A DNA stretch of 64,000 nucleotides, taken from assembly GCA_023853785.1 (NCBI GenBank), contig JAJIRX010000510.1:372001-436000 (forward strand), written 5' to 3'. Positions within the stretch are counted from its first letter, which is position 1. Each line of letters starts with the position of its first letter. Shown here one piece after another: positions 36,150 to 49,870 of this stretch. Under the pieces are notes generated by a model. It saw only the letters and a list, made by a program, of their open reading frames with translations, was not told where the DNA came from and made no database searches. Both the position numbers and the translations under genes were made by a program. This stretch comes from Psilocybe azurescens. Taxonomy: Eukaryota; Basidiomycota; Agaricomycetes; Agaricales; Agrocybaceae.

Positions 36150-39100
36150 CTATGACATCATAACTTGTGTCTGTGTTCCGTGGAATATTCCATACGACGG
36201 TGGCTGCATGTGTCCAAGATATGGAAGAGGGTTGTTGTTGTTATTGTTAATGACAGGGGGCGAAGGAGACCCTTCAGGCCATGAGAAACTGGAGAGAAAT
36301 GGATTATCAGCCATGCAGAAGAGCTGGAACCAACAAGCTATATAACTCACCCAGGCATCATCATGTTCTGCCACCAAGCAGGATTCTTAATAGCTTGCAT
36401 AGTTGCGAGCATCTCTTCATCCGAGAATCCTCCATATGACATATCATAATCAGCACCGAAGTGTATCTGCCCAGTGCTCGTAGCAAATGTAGCTTCAGGC
36501 ATGTAGATGGGTGTTTCGATGGCGTGGTTCTGGCCTTGGTTAAACGGTTGCCCGCCGTGACCAGCGTCAGCAGGGCGAGAGGAGATCATTGATGGCAAAG
36601 CCGTCGACAACATCCCTTGGCCATCTGAACCCGTCACTTGACTTTGAGGGGGTATAACGGTTTGGAGGCGGCCGAGGGTGGCGCCATCGCGTCGGTGGCG
36701 TGAAAGTAATCCTGCGAGGAAGCGTGCATATAGCTTAGGAGTATGCCTGTCATCTATCGCGATTTTTGGAGAGCTCAACGTCTGGATCAAACGTCCAATC
36801 AAATCGAAGATCTCGTTCTCCTGTTCCTTTTCGAGGAACGTTGAGAATTCCGGTCGAAGAAGCTACATAAAATGTTATTAGTGCCCGCTCTGATTTTCAT
36901 TGAACAAGAAACAAACCTTCAGCAGGAAGGCAGATGCAAACGAAGCAAAGACGAAATGACCATCCGGAGCATAGCGCATATATCCAGTAGGTGCTAAGCC
37001 ATCTATCATGCTCTCAATGACAGATTTCGCAGAATCCCAGCACTGATGAACTTAAAGTAAGCAAAATGCACGGGGAGCAAAGGGAATAAACGAACCGTCG
37101 TAAAGAACATGCGATCTTCGTTCTCAAATCCTCGCTGATACGCTTGTTGAAAACCGAAAGAGAACATGACAAGTCGCGAGTAGCCCACAAGGCTGTCGAG
37201 TCCATCAGAAAAGATGTGTAATAAGCACAGACAAAATGACTCACAAAGGAAGTAACGAGCATCGAAGAGCACAAGTAGGATCTAAAGCGTGAACGTTAAT
37301 TAATTATCATGGGCGGTTGTAATTTCTTTAGTCACCATTGACATCAGAGTCTTCTTTGAATCGTCTTGACCATTCTTCATTGTACGCTTTCAGACGTACA
37401 TCGTGCTTCAGTGTTACACTTCGGAAGTCGACTTTCTGTTTCATAAGTGAGCATCATATGTCGCAAACGCGAGCAGGAGCTAGAGCTGCTTACCTTGTTG
37501 AGGCCAGTTGGCGAAGAAGGATCACTGAAGACCTCATCGTGAAATTTGGCCACGATCTGTAGGAGAGCCGAGTACCCGCACAGATGGACATCATACTGAT
37601 TGGCGCGTTACTCGTGAACACCACATGCGTATCAAAGATGCTCTTACCTTGAGATTATACTGCGATTTGCTATACCAATCTGGGGCGTTCCGAACAATGC
37701 TGCGACGGGAGTTAGTTGAAGACAAAAAAAAAGTGCGAACGGTCAAGAAATAGTACTTACAAATCTTCTTTCAGTGTCGACGGTTTCCCGAGCTGCGTGG
37801 CCGTGGAACGGTCAAGATTGAAACAGATCATCCAAACTCTCGTCTTGTTCAATATCTCTCGTTCCTGGTTCTCAGAATGAGGCTTCGTGCTTGCGACTTG
37901 GTGCAGATTAAGATCAGTGGCAATCCTATCCATAAAGGGTCAGCCACGGTCCTGTCTTCGACAAGAAATCAATACATACCTAATAGCAAGACCAGTGTAC
38001 AGCCAACTTCGGTCTTCTTCCCATCTGCGGGCAGGTACCGCATACACGCTCATGAGAATGTACGCCTGGCACAGTTCGACCGATTTCCATCCGTCGATCA
38101 GCGCATTCGCAGCAGAGTGCTTTGCGAAATGCATAGCGATCGGATAGATTTCCGACTTCTCGGCGTAGTACCTGGAGGAAATGGCACAAACTGAAATGGG
38201 GTTAGCATGTGACTATGCTGCCCATGAACCGGACATGTAACTCACTAACTGTGAAAAGGAACGGGCATCTCGCAAAGGTAGAAGCAGGAGTGTGTAACAC
38301 GGGATCCAACAAGGATATAAAGGGCTATCGATAACGTCAGGAACACTTGTCTGCAAGTTGTCAAACGAAAGACAAAATCGTACATTGACTCTTTCGTAGA
38401 AGCTAAAGAAGAACGTTAGACAACTGATACGCTGTCTTCGAAGCATAACAACATACATTTCGAACAGCTTCTCCACGTCCTCTGGATTCACCAAATTGTG
38501 AACCAAGATCTCAGGTGCACTATGTTGTTCGATTAAAGATGCTCGCATATCAAGATCCGTGGCGGGCCCTGGAAAAAGAACGGAACAGATATGAGCTTCC
38601 GAATAAGCATGGACATGATGTATGGAAAAAGCGACAAACCTGGCATGAAGTATGTCTCGTTGGCTACACCCTGAGAGGTGAGTCAGTCAAAAACGGCTAA
38701 TTAAAGGAACATTACACCGCGATTTAGAACACGTACGACGTTGTCATCATTCAAGTCTTCGTTGAGAGCGGACTCTTTGCCCTGATCCTTCTTTCTTTTG
38801 GACTTGTTACTGCTCAAGCTCAAATCCGCGATAAGGCCAAGAGGCACGTGGGACTCGGGAAGAGACGACTGAAGCTTCTCTGAATCTTGTGCGGCATTAT
38901 CAAGACCTGACTCGTCTACCTCCTCCTTCAACCCTCCTAGTAAGCCCCTGGTGTGTGTGCGTTTACTTTCAGAATCCACGTCTGATTCTTCATCGGTCCT
39001 ATCACGAGGACTGGAAAATGCTCGAGGACCAACTTGCTTCCCTGCGTCGCGAACACTGGACTGCAGACGATCTAGCCAAGCGAGCACATTCCCGTTATTA

Positions 39101-42100
39101 CTATCAGATGGAGAGGTCGCCATGCGGTACGATGCGATCGACAAAGGCGTTGCAATATATGGATTATGTAGCTACATTAAATTGAAAATAAAAATTAGAC
39201 ATAATGACCAGCGGAAAAAGGAATTAACGAACCTGTTTGAGGAGAGATTCGATGATTGAATCCTTCTGCCTGATTTGAGCCAAGAGATACTCTCGTTTGC
39301 TGATATCAGGAGAAAAGTCAGAAGACGGCGACGGAGATGGACAACGAGAAGGTGAAGGAGAAACGGAAAGCGTAGAAGTCAAAGAAGGCGAAGATGGTAA
39401 AGATGGTATTCCCGGCATATTGCAGACTCGACACAGAGCAAGCTCAAAAGGTGGGAGGGCGAATGACTTTAAGCTGACCCTCCAAATGACAGGCTATAAA
39501 GGATTTAAAGGCACCCCTGTCCATGACCCTCACAATTCGGGGACTTTGCCCAAACAGGTCCGAGGGGGGAGGGAAAAACTCAAACTCTCACACACTCCAA
39601 CTCCAACAAGGACACACATCATGGAACGAGCGAAAAGGAACACGGACATAGCACGAGGCGAAGACTCACTTTGGCGCTGTTCTCGGCCTGCGACCTTCGA
39701 CAATGCATACATGTCCTCCGGACTTACACCGTTTGCACGTATTTTCGTGCCTCGGAAAGTCACACTTCATCTGTTAATCGGGCAAGTATGGTAGCACCGG
39801 AGCCAACGATAAAAGCATCGGATCGGATGGACGTCATTATTCGACGATCCATAGCGGCCGTAGGGAAACGCCAAGTAGCAAAGAGAGTAATTGACGTCCA
39901 CAGCCGGAGAGACAGGCAAGCAAGCAGAACACGGAAGGTCGTCGCGGAAGGTAAAGTCGGAAGATAGCGCGCAAAGGGAACAACGGGTAATATCGCCGAT
40001 ACCAGTTATAGCGTATCAGTGAAGTGATGTGTAAAAAAAGGTCAAAAAAAAAACAAAGTACGTCAGTGATCTTCGTAAGAAAAAAATAATTAGAGGGCGA
40101 GAAAGTCGGCAACTGAGGGGGTGGTTTGGCGCCGAAGGGAAGGCGGGCATACCTTGAGTTTTTTTGCAGTGCGTGCAGGCTCCGGGACTGAGGTTATTGA
40201 CATCGCAAATAGCATGCACCAAGGATAGGGTGTTTTCGTCGTGGTCATAAGATCATTAACCGAAACCGCGTGTCCGATTCCGGAGAGGCAAAAGATGCGA
40301 AAGCAGCAGAGACAAAGAGAAAACATAGCAAATGTTGTCCAAGGTTGAAGATTAGATGACCGGCAGTATGTTGATGAGGCGGTGTCAAAAGTCACGGGCG
40401 ACAAATTGCGCCGGGTAACATGAGGTTGGTTATTTTTAGAGGCACACCACGGGCGAGATGATGACGAAGTGATGGTCGAGGCGATGTTCAAGGTATACGG
40501 TGCATGTCGAGTGAACAGCCCATAACGAAGGATACAAATGCAAAATGTCGGCCGATTCGAAGATAGAAGGATCATCCACAAATGACCCATTTAGCGACCG
40601 TGTGTGAAAGCCCGGCCGGTCCAGATTGTCACAGGTGATGTACAGCAGGTAAAGGTGTCCCCGATGCAGTCCAGGCGTGTTCAGAAAGGTCGGATAGCGG
40701 CATATCGATTGGACGGGCGTCAAATTTTTAATGTATCGTTTGGAGGTGGACAATTGCCGAACCGAAGAAGACATCATAAGAGACACAGAATTGAAGGAGA
40801 GAACATAGAAAAAAGCATATCGTCAGTAAGAAGCGAAAATACGCCAACGGGGAGAAACCCAAAGGAAATAGATGGCCCTCCTATCCCTCAAAGGCCCTCC
40901 GACCTCGAGAGCGGTAGGATCGCACGACCAGGGCAAGAAAATGAAGATTCATTGCCACAGACATGTTCTAAGGAGACGTCTAGACCCAAGGCAGTGCGAC
41001 AGGCAAATAATGGTTCGACGTTGTAAATGATACTCACAGGCGTGATCGATTCTTTTTCTTCTCTCTTCTAACTACACCCAGACCATCTAGGCCAATGTCA
41101 ATGGGCCCACTCCTTCCTAGACCGGACTCGTCGTCGTCGTCGTCGTCGCTTTCAGAATCACTGGCATCTCCCGCTGCATACCCACTCCCATGATTAGACC
41201 ATTCCGGACCATCGTCCTTTTGGCCCTTTTTCGCTTTGCGCCTGCTGCAGCGGCAGCAACAGGGGCAGATCTACTGGCTCGAGGAAGTGAAGCTTGGGCA
41301 ATAGTCGGTTTCGCCGATACATCCGGACGTTTGGCAACCGCAGCAGTTACCGCGTTTATTTGAGATGGCCCCGCTTTTCCAGCGCTGGCTTGGCTATCTC
41401 GAACTTTAGGCTGCTGTGGCTGGCGACCAGCAGTGCTCGTGACGGGCTTCTTAGTGGGATAGACTGTCTCGCTGGTCCAAGCGTTAGGAGGTGGAGATAG
41501 CGAAGAAGCATGAGATGACGCGTTCGAATTAGAAGCCGGAGTACCAAATTCAGGCGTACTGCGTTGTGGTAGGTATCTTGCCGTCTGTGGATGAAGAAAT
41601 TGCGAGGATTGGGTCGAAAGGTTAGTTTTTTGTTCGATTGGCCTAGAAGGCTGCTGAGCTGGTTGCTGATGCTGGTTGAATTGTTGTTGCTGATAAACAG
41701 GATCTGGGGTATTTGAATAAGAATGTGATGTGGACTCGGGCGTCGAAGTATGGTATGAATGGGCGTTTTCGGGAGATGACGCAGAACTATTGTTGGCCAT
41801 TGACAGCATATCCGGATAGAAAGTAGAATACATGTCGGTTGTTTGACTCTGGTAGGTCGATGGGTTACTGACAGTAGCCTGAGTGATAGTTTCCGAAGTT
41901 GACGCAGCGTACTGGCCCATCGAAGTTGTACCGTACTGACCCTGCATAAAGGTATATGGATTTTGGCTGCTCTGCTGACCGATCGGAGCTGGAAGAGTAG
42001 GTCGTCTATAGGCCGAAGAGTACTCAACCTGCTGTTGCTGTTGCTGCTGTTGCTGCTGTTGCTGGCCATTGAAGGAATCTAGCCACTGTTGATACTGCCC

Positions 42101-42392
42101 TTGGCTATCGTTTTGATGGATATCATCGGGGTTATAGTAAGAGGATGTGGGGGGATCATGGATGACGACGACGAATTTGCGGGTTGTTGGGCGTCTTTGA
42201 CAGCGTCTGGCTGGGTGTAAAACCAAAGATTATTGTCTGTGGAAGCCTGAGGCTCAACCTGGGCTAGAAGGATAGAAGAAAGAAAGAATTAGGGATCGAA
42301 TCGGTCGTCGTTTTAGAGAATAGATAGTTACCTTGGATAGCAGGCCGTGCAGAGGAAGAAGCTCTCTGGTTGCCTGTACTTTGAGGATTCAT
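36150..42392 (-). CDS. Zn2Cys6 transcription factor with fungal MHR region
   Basis: A large fungal binuclear zinc-cluster regulator. Starts MNPQSTGNQRASSSARPAIQ; a long Gln/Ser-rich activation-type region includes a poly-Gln run and a poly-Asp run. The zinc cluster is assembled from exons 40153-40187 (PGACTHCKKLK) and 39670-39770 (MKCDFPRHENTCKRCKSGGHVC), giving six Cys in the order C-x2-C-x6-C, C-x2-C, C. It continues GRRPRTAPNKREYLLAQIRQ (dimerisation-type linker), then an acidic segment and the MHR (WKSVELCQAYILMSVYA, NKTRVWMICFN).. and ends in an Asn run and HGTQTQVMMS. One base is missing at six G 42149-42154 and four T 41218-41221; one is extra in seven T 40159-40165. Two introns next to the zinc cluster are far longer than any other here. 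Confidence 0.87.
40188..41037 (-). other. unusually long (850-bp) intron before the zinc cluster
   Basis: Donor GTGAGT next to RSRL and acceptor CCTCAG before PGACTHC give phase 2 joining. A 140-codon + strand frame (40604-41026) lies inside but is low in complexity and has no family. Confidence 0.7.
42030..42064. repeat. CAG/CAA repeat coding poly-Gln
   Basis: Interrupted CTG/TTG triplets on the + strand, about twelve Gln in a row in the transcription factor. Confidence 0.9.
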
Positions 42393-44694
42393 GGAGCTTT
42401 GTGCTCCGGAGACGCCCTGTTGGATGCATGGACGACCTTGAAGTTATGATTAGAGGAGGTAGTGATATGGCCGGGGTGGACTAGTACGTCGGTAGAATTT
42501 GGGGACCGACGGAGGATGGTTTGGAGGGGAGTGTATATATGGATCTGGCCGGCATCTCAGCTCCTTGTAATCTTGCGAATATAGGGCCAACCCTGCCGAG
42601 TGTTAGCACCGAAGTCCCATATCGATGGAGAAGTCCCTAAGCACCACGAGCCATGTTCCTCCTCGGCTCGTGCCTATCAATTCCACATCATGATCGACAC
42701 AGACCAACAAATAAATTACCCCCATTCCGAGCCACCAAGCTTATATCCTAACCGCGCAAAAAAATCATTTGTCTCGATATTCTACATCTTTTTATCCGAT
42801 GTCAAATCCTACTCCACTTTCATGTACTCCAGGAGCCTCTCATTCTCCCGTTGGAATCTTGTTTTGCCTCCTCTCCTGCCCCGGGGTCTCGGTCACTCAA
42901 ATCTAGGTTTTTTTGGCAATTTGTACAGCTGAGAGCCTTGTCTTCATATGTTCCATTCTTGCTCTTCTAGTCTCGAAAGCTTGTGATGTGGGGGCATTTC
43001 TGGCATTTTTTGACATTTCCTATTTACCTTGTCTTACCAATATATCGAACATATCTACCCAAACTGGGCGATTGTATCCCAGAGTACCCTTTTCCTGAAA
43101 CATATCTGCTCTGAAACTCTCAAAATATACGAGATGCAGGGCCGTTCACTCCCTGTTTAACACAGCGTACTAGCGTGCTGTTCTACTTAGTACCACTCTC
43201 GAGAGGCAACCCTTCCGCAGTGTCTATATGTTGTGCTCTTCTACCCCACGCTAGGCAACCCATGAGTGTCATGACAGACATGCCATCGCGTCTCTAGCGC
43301 GACATGTCGCTAAACGCTTTGACTACCTCCCGAATTTCCTCCTTACACCTTGGGCGCCCATTTTTATCCGCCAAAAATATAACCGACGGTCATCGGTTCC
43401 ACCAACCTCCGTGTGATGTCCGAGTCCGAGTCCGACAGAGACCTTTGTTCCGCATTAGTTCATTTCCCTTTGTCGGAAAAGGGAAGTCGCCCATAATGCC
43501 CACCGCTTCCTCGCTGATAAAAATGACAACAATTTACCACCCCTTTCGCTCACGGAACGGCCTGGACTCAAAAGAACGCCAGTGCAAGTCTTTAAGGGAC
43601 CCTCTTCTTATCAATCATCGAAGACGCTCTGGGAGTTGATCCTTCGCCGCTTACGCTCAAAGGCACAAGTTTCATCGATGATTCTGATTCCTTAAGTCAA
43701 TGACTTTACCTAAACGCGACTTCTCTGCGTAATGCTATACAACCAGATTGGAGAACGGAGGACAACTGCAAAATTCGCGCGCCTTCTGACCTAACGGCAG
43801 TTAACTTCCTGTCCCTACCATGTGGTCCTTCTTACAGGTACTTTAATCATCTCGCCAACAAACATATCTCACCATCCCACCATCTGCCTACTTCCGTGAC
43901 TCGTAACGAACTATATTAGTTCGCGCTGCAAGGCGGCCCTTGTGGTCATACGGACGGACTGGATTTTCCCTCAGCCGACATCGAAGCCCGAGATGACTTC
44001 TTCTGAGTGGCTCTTGACAATAATACGTTTGCTCACGGCAAGTGAAAAGATTGGAGGAAAAAGTACTATCCAAAGATGGATTTCCAATCATTCCACGGAC
44101 CCTAACACGGGCCCCTGCATATTCAGAATCATTCACCTGTGTTCGTTCTCCGAGTCATTTGCGCTTAAACCCAAAGTTCGACATGAAAACTGGAGGCACG
44201 TCAACAGAGATCAATAGAGTACAGTGCGGTCAGCATCTTCAAGCACACTGTACACTTGAGACGACTCATGAGGTATTGCTTTAATAATGTGCAGTAAGCT
44301 CGTAAACCAGCTCTATAAATATACCAGGCTAAAACACGCCAGATTCCAATGGTGGCGGCGACAGTGAGAACACGTACTACTTATGATCGTCGAAGAATCA
44401 GAAGAACGCCGAGAACTCCCAAACTGGCAAGCAGCAGCAGTGATTGTGGGAATCATATAATTGAATACTTACAGGCGCATTCGCTCCCTTTGAAATGTAT
44501 ACAATTAATAGTCACAGCTTGAATGAATGACGAGTACTTCTTAATAAAAGTTTAATGAACGGGAGCTCGGAAATCCCGCCGAGCAACCACAATCAAAAAG
44601 GGGGACGAAGAAAACCCCCGAGCCCTGAGAAAAAACGGAGTGAATCATTATCACTTGAACAAAAGGCTCGGCTAGATTCCAGGAAAACCCCACC
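42393..44694. other. 2.3-kb gene-poor region upstream of the transcription factor
   Basis: Promoter and leader of the transcription factor at the left end. Open frames up to 111 codons exist but overlap on both strands, contain no motif and have no splice chain. Confidence 0.5.
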
Positions 44695-45425
44695 TAAGAT
44701 AGGGAGCGTTAGGAACCAGCACCTTTATGTAATCAGCTTAGTAAGCGCCAAGCCTGGCAAAATCCCGCTTTTGAAAAATTCAAAAGTTTTTGTCTTCATA
44801 ATTTTGGATAAATGTGCATTAATATTGTTATACCACCTCTTTATCAGACCCTCCATGCAATTTCTTCTTCAAATGTGCAGAGGTACTTTGGAGAAAGGTG
44901 TGATATCTACTCATCCAACTCTCTAATAATTGGTGTTTATTTGGTTATGTTATTAGAAGATCTACAAACAAATGTAAGTGTGCCTGTATACCATTAGATA
45001 GTTAATCTGCATGTGTAGAAGTGGATTTGACATGGTCAAAAGTGTTTCAGGGTTGCTTTATGGCCGTTTTATGGCTTTTTTTTGGCTTTTTTGTCATGAC
45101 TACCTTAAGCTATAGGTCACGTGTATGTATTATATAAGCGGCAAAATATCTGGGTTGCATTTTGAATTTTTTCCGTCTGCTATTTCTCTGCATGTTTTAA
45201 AGCTTTTTGGAGTGTTTTGGTTAAAAAATTTTCAGGTGGAAATTTTGGGACATGTATCTCATTTTGATAAAAGTTCTTTCCATAAAGTTGTTCTTTAATC
45301 TATACTACATTATTCTACAATGCCAAAAATGCATTAAGATTGTTGTTGTGGAAGCAGTTGAGGTCGCCGTCGAGAGTCATTTCTTGCTTACCTAAGGGTG
45401 CTGGTTCCTGACGCTCCCTATCTTA
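44695..45425. mobile_element. MITE-like element with TA-flanked inverted termini
   Basis: Left end 44697-44723 and right end 45397-45423 are inverted copies (AGATAGGGAGCG.. and GGAACCAGCACC) with one mismatch in about 27 bases; similarity weakens to about base 40. TA stands at both outer edges, the Tc1/mariner target duplication. The interior, about 730 bp with the ends, is AT-rich and lacks a transposase frame. A 123-codon frame (44555-44926) crosses the left end and so is not a conserved gene. Confidence 0.8.
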
Positions 45426-47763
45426 AACTGATCACAACTCGAGAAGCCTCCCAATCCAGAACGCAAGTTAATAATAGGCTTCCGACAAGCTTTATCACGG
45501 GTATGCGCAGCATGGTTTTTCTACAGCCGGAATTCCTTGAATCAAAAGCACACCCTGCTCCTATACAAATTGATTGAATCAAGAAGCCCAAGCGTCCCAC
45601 CATGATAGTACGGCTTTCAAAAGTTTACACATGACTTCAAGTGAGAGATAAAGCGGGCATCTAGAATTCCTTAAACGCATCGATTCTGTAGAGCCCACCA
45701 TGATTTGCGTATACGGCTGATAACATTCCGGTGCCTACAGCTCACCAGATACAGCAGCACCCGCCTTGGGTGTAAGGGAAGGCACTCGAAGTCCAGTGTG
45801 TTGATGTCGATCCCCTGCCGGGGAGCGCCAGTGCGGTGGCATCATCGACTGCAATGCTATTACCCCAATACTCTTGGGCTTGACAGTCAGAGGGAATTGG
45901 GCGGGGATGAACTCTGCCCTCATTCGCGCCAAGGCTGCCCTATCTAATCACAAGTAGTACCAGTCTAGATAGCTCCTAAGTGGTTAATAATGAATGAATA
46001 CTATTCATAAGTACAGCAATCATATCTGCTGCTCAAGTGGATTACATGTCATTACAACTCAATTGTGCTTGGATTCGTTCTGAGGTGGTGCCGTGGCTCC
46101 GTGTCTAAAATTCCAAGTTCACGGCGGCTAAAAATAGATCAGGAGCGAAGGTTTGGCTCTTTTGGCTGTAAAGTTTGACCTTCTGGTAGCATGACACCTG
46201 TATCACCATGGGATCTAGTCCCTTCATTCGTTAATATCCGAGTCTGCTGAATTACGAAAAATCGAATGCAAACCGAAAGAATGACTAGATCCTCGGTCAA
46301 GGGTCATCTTGGTCACTGGTACTAAATACCATACTTTCGCGCCAAGAATATAAAGGTCGTGGGCCTAATGGGCACCCATTTGAGTTAAAAGTATGGTCTC
46401 ATGAGAAAATTTTTTAGAGTATTTATTAATTATGACGCCCCTCCCAAACGGAACGGTGAATCAAGTCCATTAACCATTCATAACCTTTCTATGGTACTGA
46501 TCCCTTAGTACTAATTATTAAGCAGATTACAAAGGCTTTGGTCAAGTATCTATTTACAGATCCAATAGCCGATTGACTGCTGCGTACTCGTATGCTCTCT
46601 TATGACATCCAATCTCGAAGGTCCGTTTAAGTTATATTTCTACAACACGAGTCCGGGCAGGTGGTAGTAATGTGGCGCATTTCTTTCAAACGGGGGTAAT
46701 TACTTAATCTCGCAGTACACTGAAATTTGACGAGCTCGGAGGAGGGCAATCAAGCTAGGCCACGCTGACCTCCCTCAGCACAATCTGTTCTTCATGTTCA
46801 AAAAAGGACCGGGATATTTCTTCATGACATGGGATAGATCGTGGCAAAGCCAAATGCGCATCATTTGATGATGTTTAGTGTTTACGGTCTCTGAAGTACG
46901 AGCCTACTGTGATAGCTGGCGCTATTGAGCACCCGTAGATGTGGTATACCAGGCCAGATATGGCCAATGCTTCCCGGATTACGCAGCAAAATATCGATCC
47001 TGCAATTAACGATAGGGTAGTTTTCACCGCAGCGTCTGGCGTACCAAACGGGCTGGATTAAACGGCGGGTGGCTATATTTAACACTAGAGTGCGACGGCA
47101 ATATCCACTTGGAGTTTTCATATGAGCTATGGTCGTATCCTATGGTCTATCGTTTCCGATGCGCGCAAATGACTGATAGAGAAATGATGCGCACATGATG
47201 CCAGTAGATCTGTAAGCCTGACGGCTCACCGCTTCATATACGGTCCGAACAACTAGATGCCAGAGTGTATTTATAGCTCCATTTTGGCGTAACGGTTACG
47301 GCCTATCGGACTGGCATGACTAGCTTACAAGACCTCGACCTATCTCAACGCGAAGATCAGCGTTCAAATAACAAATCACTGTCACCGTACAACTCCGAGA
47401 CCCATGAGGATCTAGGAGTATGCTTTCTCAGCGAAAACTTCCTCGGCTGCTATCTATCCGAAGTCATCACTTTACACCAAAATGCCTAAGCGCCGTATGA
47501 TCGCTAAGTGAGGCTAACTTCTAGGTATACGAACGGGTCAAAACTTGCTTTGGAATGCATGTAGCCTTCGGATTATACTTTATCAGCCATGGTACTTTTC
47601 ATGAAACGGTACTCGCATCGGAATACATGGATTTAGTCAGTACTCGGGCCTCCAACGAGGAAATTTTAGCAACGGTGTGGGGATTGGTCGGCAAGAAGAG
47701 TGGCCGGAAAGTGCCGCCACATTTCCAGATCGAGCCATCCAAACTCTGTCTTAAATAAAAGAA

Positions 47764-47796
47764 ACGCAGATCCAACGCAGATCCGACGCAAATCAT
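47764..47796 (+). repeat. three tandem copies of an 11-bp unit
   Basis: ACGCAGATCCA, ACGCAGATCCG and ACGCAAATCAT follow each other directly. Confidence 0.85.
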
Positions 47797-48759
47797 CTGC
47801 AAAACTTAAGAAAAGGGATGGACTCGACAGCTATGCCCTAACAACACGACACAAAAAAACCCTAGCACCCCCCATCTTCTCTAACAATTCGTCATTGGAA
47901 GAAATCCGAAGCAATATTCCTGCCTTCCGTACAGTCATTAAATTGCTTTAGCACTGTCAACAAGAATTATTTCAAGTTCATCCACCAAAGCAGACATACC
48001 TTAGTGATTCTCGGTCCGAAGAACTCAAAGTCGCTGAGGCTTTCGCTACGCCGCGTGGCCATCATTTATGTATAATGGAGTTGTTTCAGTTGTAATAGCC
48101 AGACGTAAGTACCTCTAAACACTCGAGATCATTGCCTGCGTCAAGGCTTCTGATGACCGCAAAGCATGTACTATGACAAACAATGTTCCCAAATCACAGA
48201 AAGTCTCCAAAAACTTCTCAGTTTGTTGGCATTCTGATCCTCGCAGGCATGACTCTCGACCAGGCTCTATTCCCCCAATAGGAGGTCCTGATATTATTGA
48301 TGCAGGAACATTGGAGAACCTCGGTTTGGTTATCGATGATCAAATCAAGCAGTACGTCGATCAATGTCGGTGAGTACCATGTAAAAAAAATTATTACCAC
48401 ATGCCTACTGGCGCCATTCTGAGACCTAAAACAATTGCCGGACAACTTATGGCATTTGGGTAAGCTGCTCAACATAAAAGAACCTACCCCGATGTCCCCA
48501 GAAAAACAAAGGAAATTTGTACGTCCGCAAGCTGGAGTATATCATTGGAATATGTTATCCGAAAATGCACAGTCTGTTCTCTGATATGAATGTCGCGACT
48601 CTATATCCAGTCACTAGCAGCAATAGAGACCATCAGGTCCAACCTCAATGTGGTTCTCTACAGGCAAGGGAAGTCTCGGGGACCGGATTTTTGCGAACTC
48701 CGTCTGCATTGATTTTCTGCATGAATTACATCCTATTCACAAACTATTGAAGCACACCG

Positions 48760-49051
48760 AGCCTAACCAGGACAAGAAATATCGGCTCTAAACCGAAGAG
48801 AAGATACGTGCACGCAGTTCCATGGCTTACTGATCTATCTCCTAAAACGGCTCGCGAAGCTACTGGACGAACTGAACACAGAGGCCAGCGAGAGGATTCC
48901 AACTTCGACCACAGGCTCCGACGACCTCATGTCGCTGAATGAGTTGACAAATGAGACATTGGCCAAAACGAAGTCAAGAGTGGGACTAATCAGGGTGCTT
49001 GCAAGTGCTGTCGAAAAGTGCTGCTCCCAAGATGCACATAAAAATCATTGA
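48760..49051 (+). other. unidentified open stretch, about 97 codons
   Basis: An open frame without a start Met reads through HGLLIYLLKRLAKLLDELN and TGSDDLMSLNELTNETLAK to a stop. Helical, Leu-rich pattern; possibly an exon of a decayed gene. Not recognised. Confidence 0.3.
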
Positions 49052-49863
49052 ATCCAGCATGGAAAGGCAAACAAAAGACAAATCACAATTGGGTGTTCAA
49101 AGGCCGCCGCAAGGACAGGGCAGACAGGGAAATAGATGAAGGCCTCCAGGAGGTCAGCTGGGATTATCAGACCAAAATGGTCACGAGCCTAAGTCAAGTT
49201 AAGGCTCGCAGATGAACTTTCATGCAGGTCACTTGACCGGATACACCGTGTATTCTAACAGCCTTAAAAAAAAGAGTACACGACCCGCTCCTACGGTTTG
49301 CGTGCCCTTCTGAGTCTTGATGCTCAGGCTATCGCTGTCCAGCACAGCCACTAACCGCGGCTGGCCTTAGCTTTCAGGCCTCATATGTGCCGTAGTACTT
49401 CAATTGAATAAGTAGGCAGCAGTGCGGTAGTAAATTTCGACCATGTAACTGGGATAATCCAATTCTTTTCATTTGTTGACAGTAAATTGAACCAAAAAGT
49501 GCCAACTTGAAATTTAATTCTATTTTTAACTGATTTCGCCAAGCACATCCCAAAACTACGCCAAATGATAGGCGCCCTTTCCCCTTGTCGGCCCTACTGC
49601 TCCTGGAGGCACCAACTAGCAGCCAGACCGTAATATCGCTATCAACTTGGAGCACCAACGAGAATATTCCGGCAATGACTTCCGATTGTTCTAAATGAAA
49701 GATGACGTATACGGACTGGCAAGTATCCACTGGTACTATACTTGGACACATACCATACCTAGGAAGGCAGTCGACGTCATCGCCCAGTCCAACCTCATCG
49801 TCATCGGTGACTCTCCTTCGCAGCTCTCACTGAAAAATGCACAATTTTCGCAGATTCAAAACC

Positions 49864-49870
49864 TATATAA
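49864..49870 (+). promoter_or_regulatory. TATA box of the HAM1-like gene
   Basis: TATATAA-type element 158 bases upstream of the start codon. Confidence 0.5.

Noticed and set aside
40604..41026. 140-codon + frame as a nested gene
   Set aside because: Low complexity, no domain, no promoter or splice signals; lies in the long intron of the transcription factor.
41356..42069. 237-codon frame inside the transcription factor
   Set aside because: Out-of-frame reading of the Gln/Ser-rich region; no motif, and the true frame carries the poly-Gln and joins the zinc cluster.
46210..46295. inverted pair GGATCTAGTC as an element end
   Set aside because: Only ten bases match; no target duplication seen.
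49374..49751. 125-codon minus frame as a gene
   Set aside because: No motif, overlaps the HAM1 promoter, mixed composition; could not be supported.
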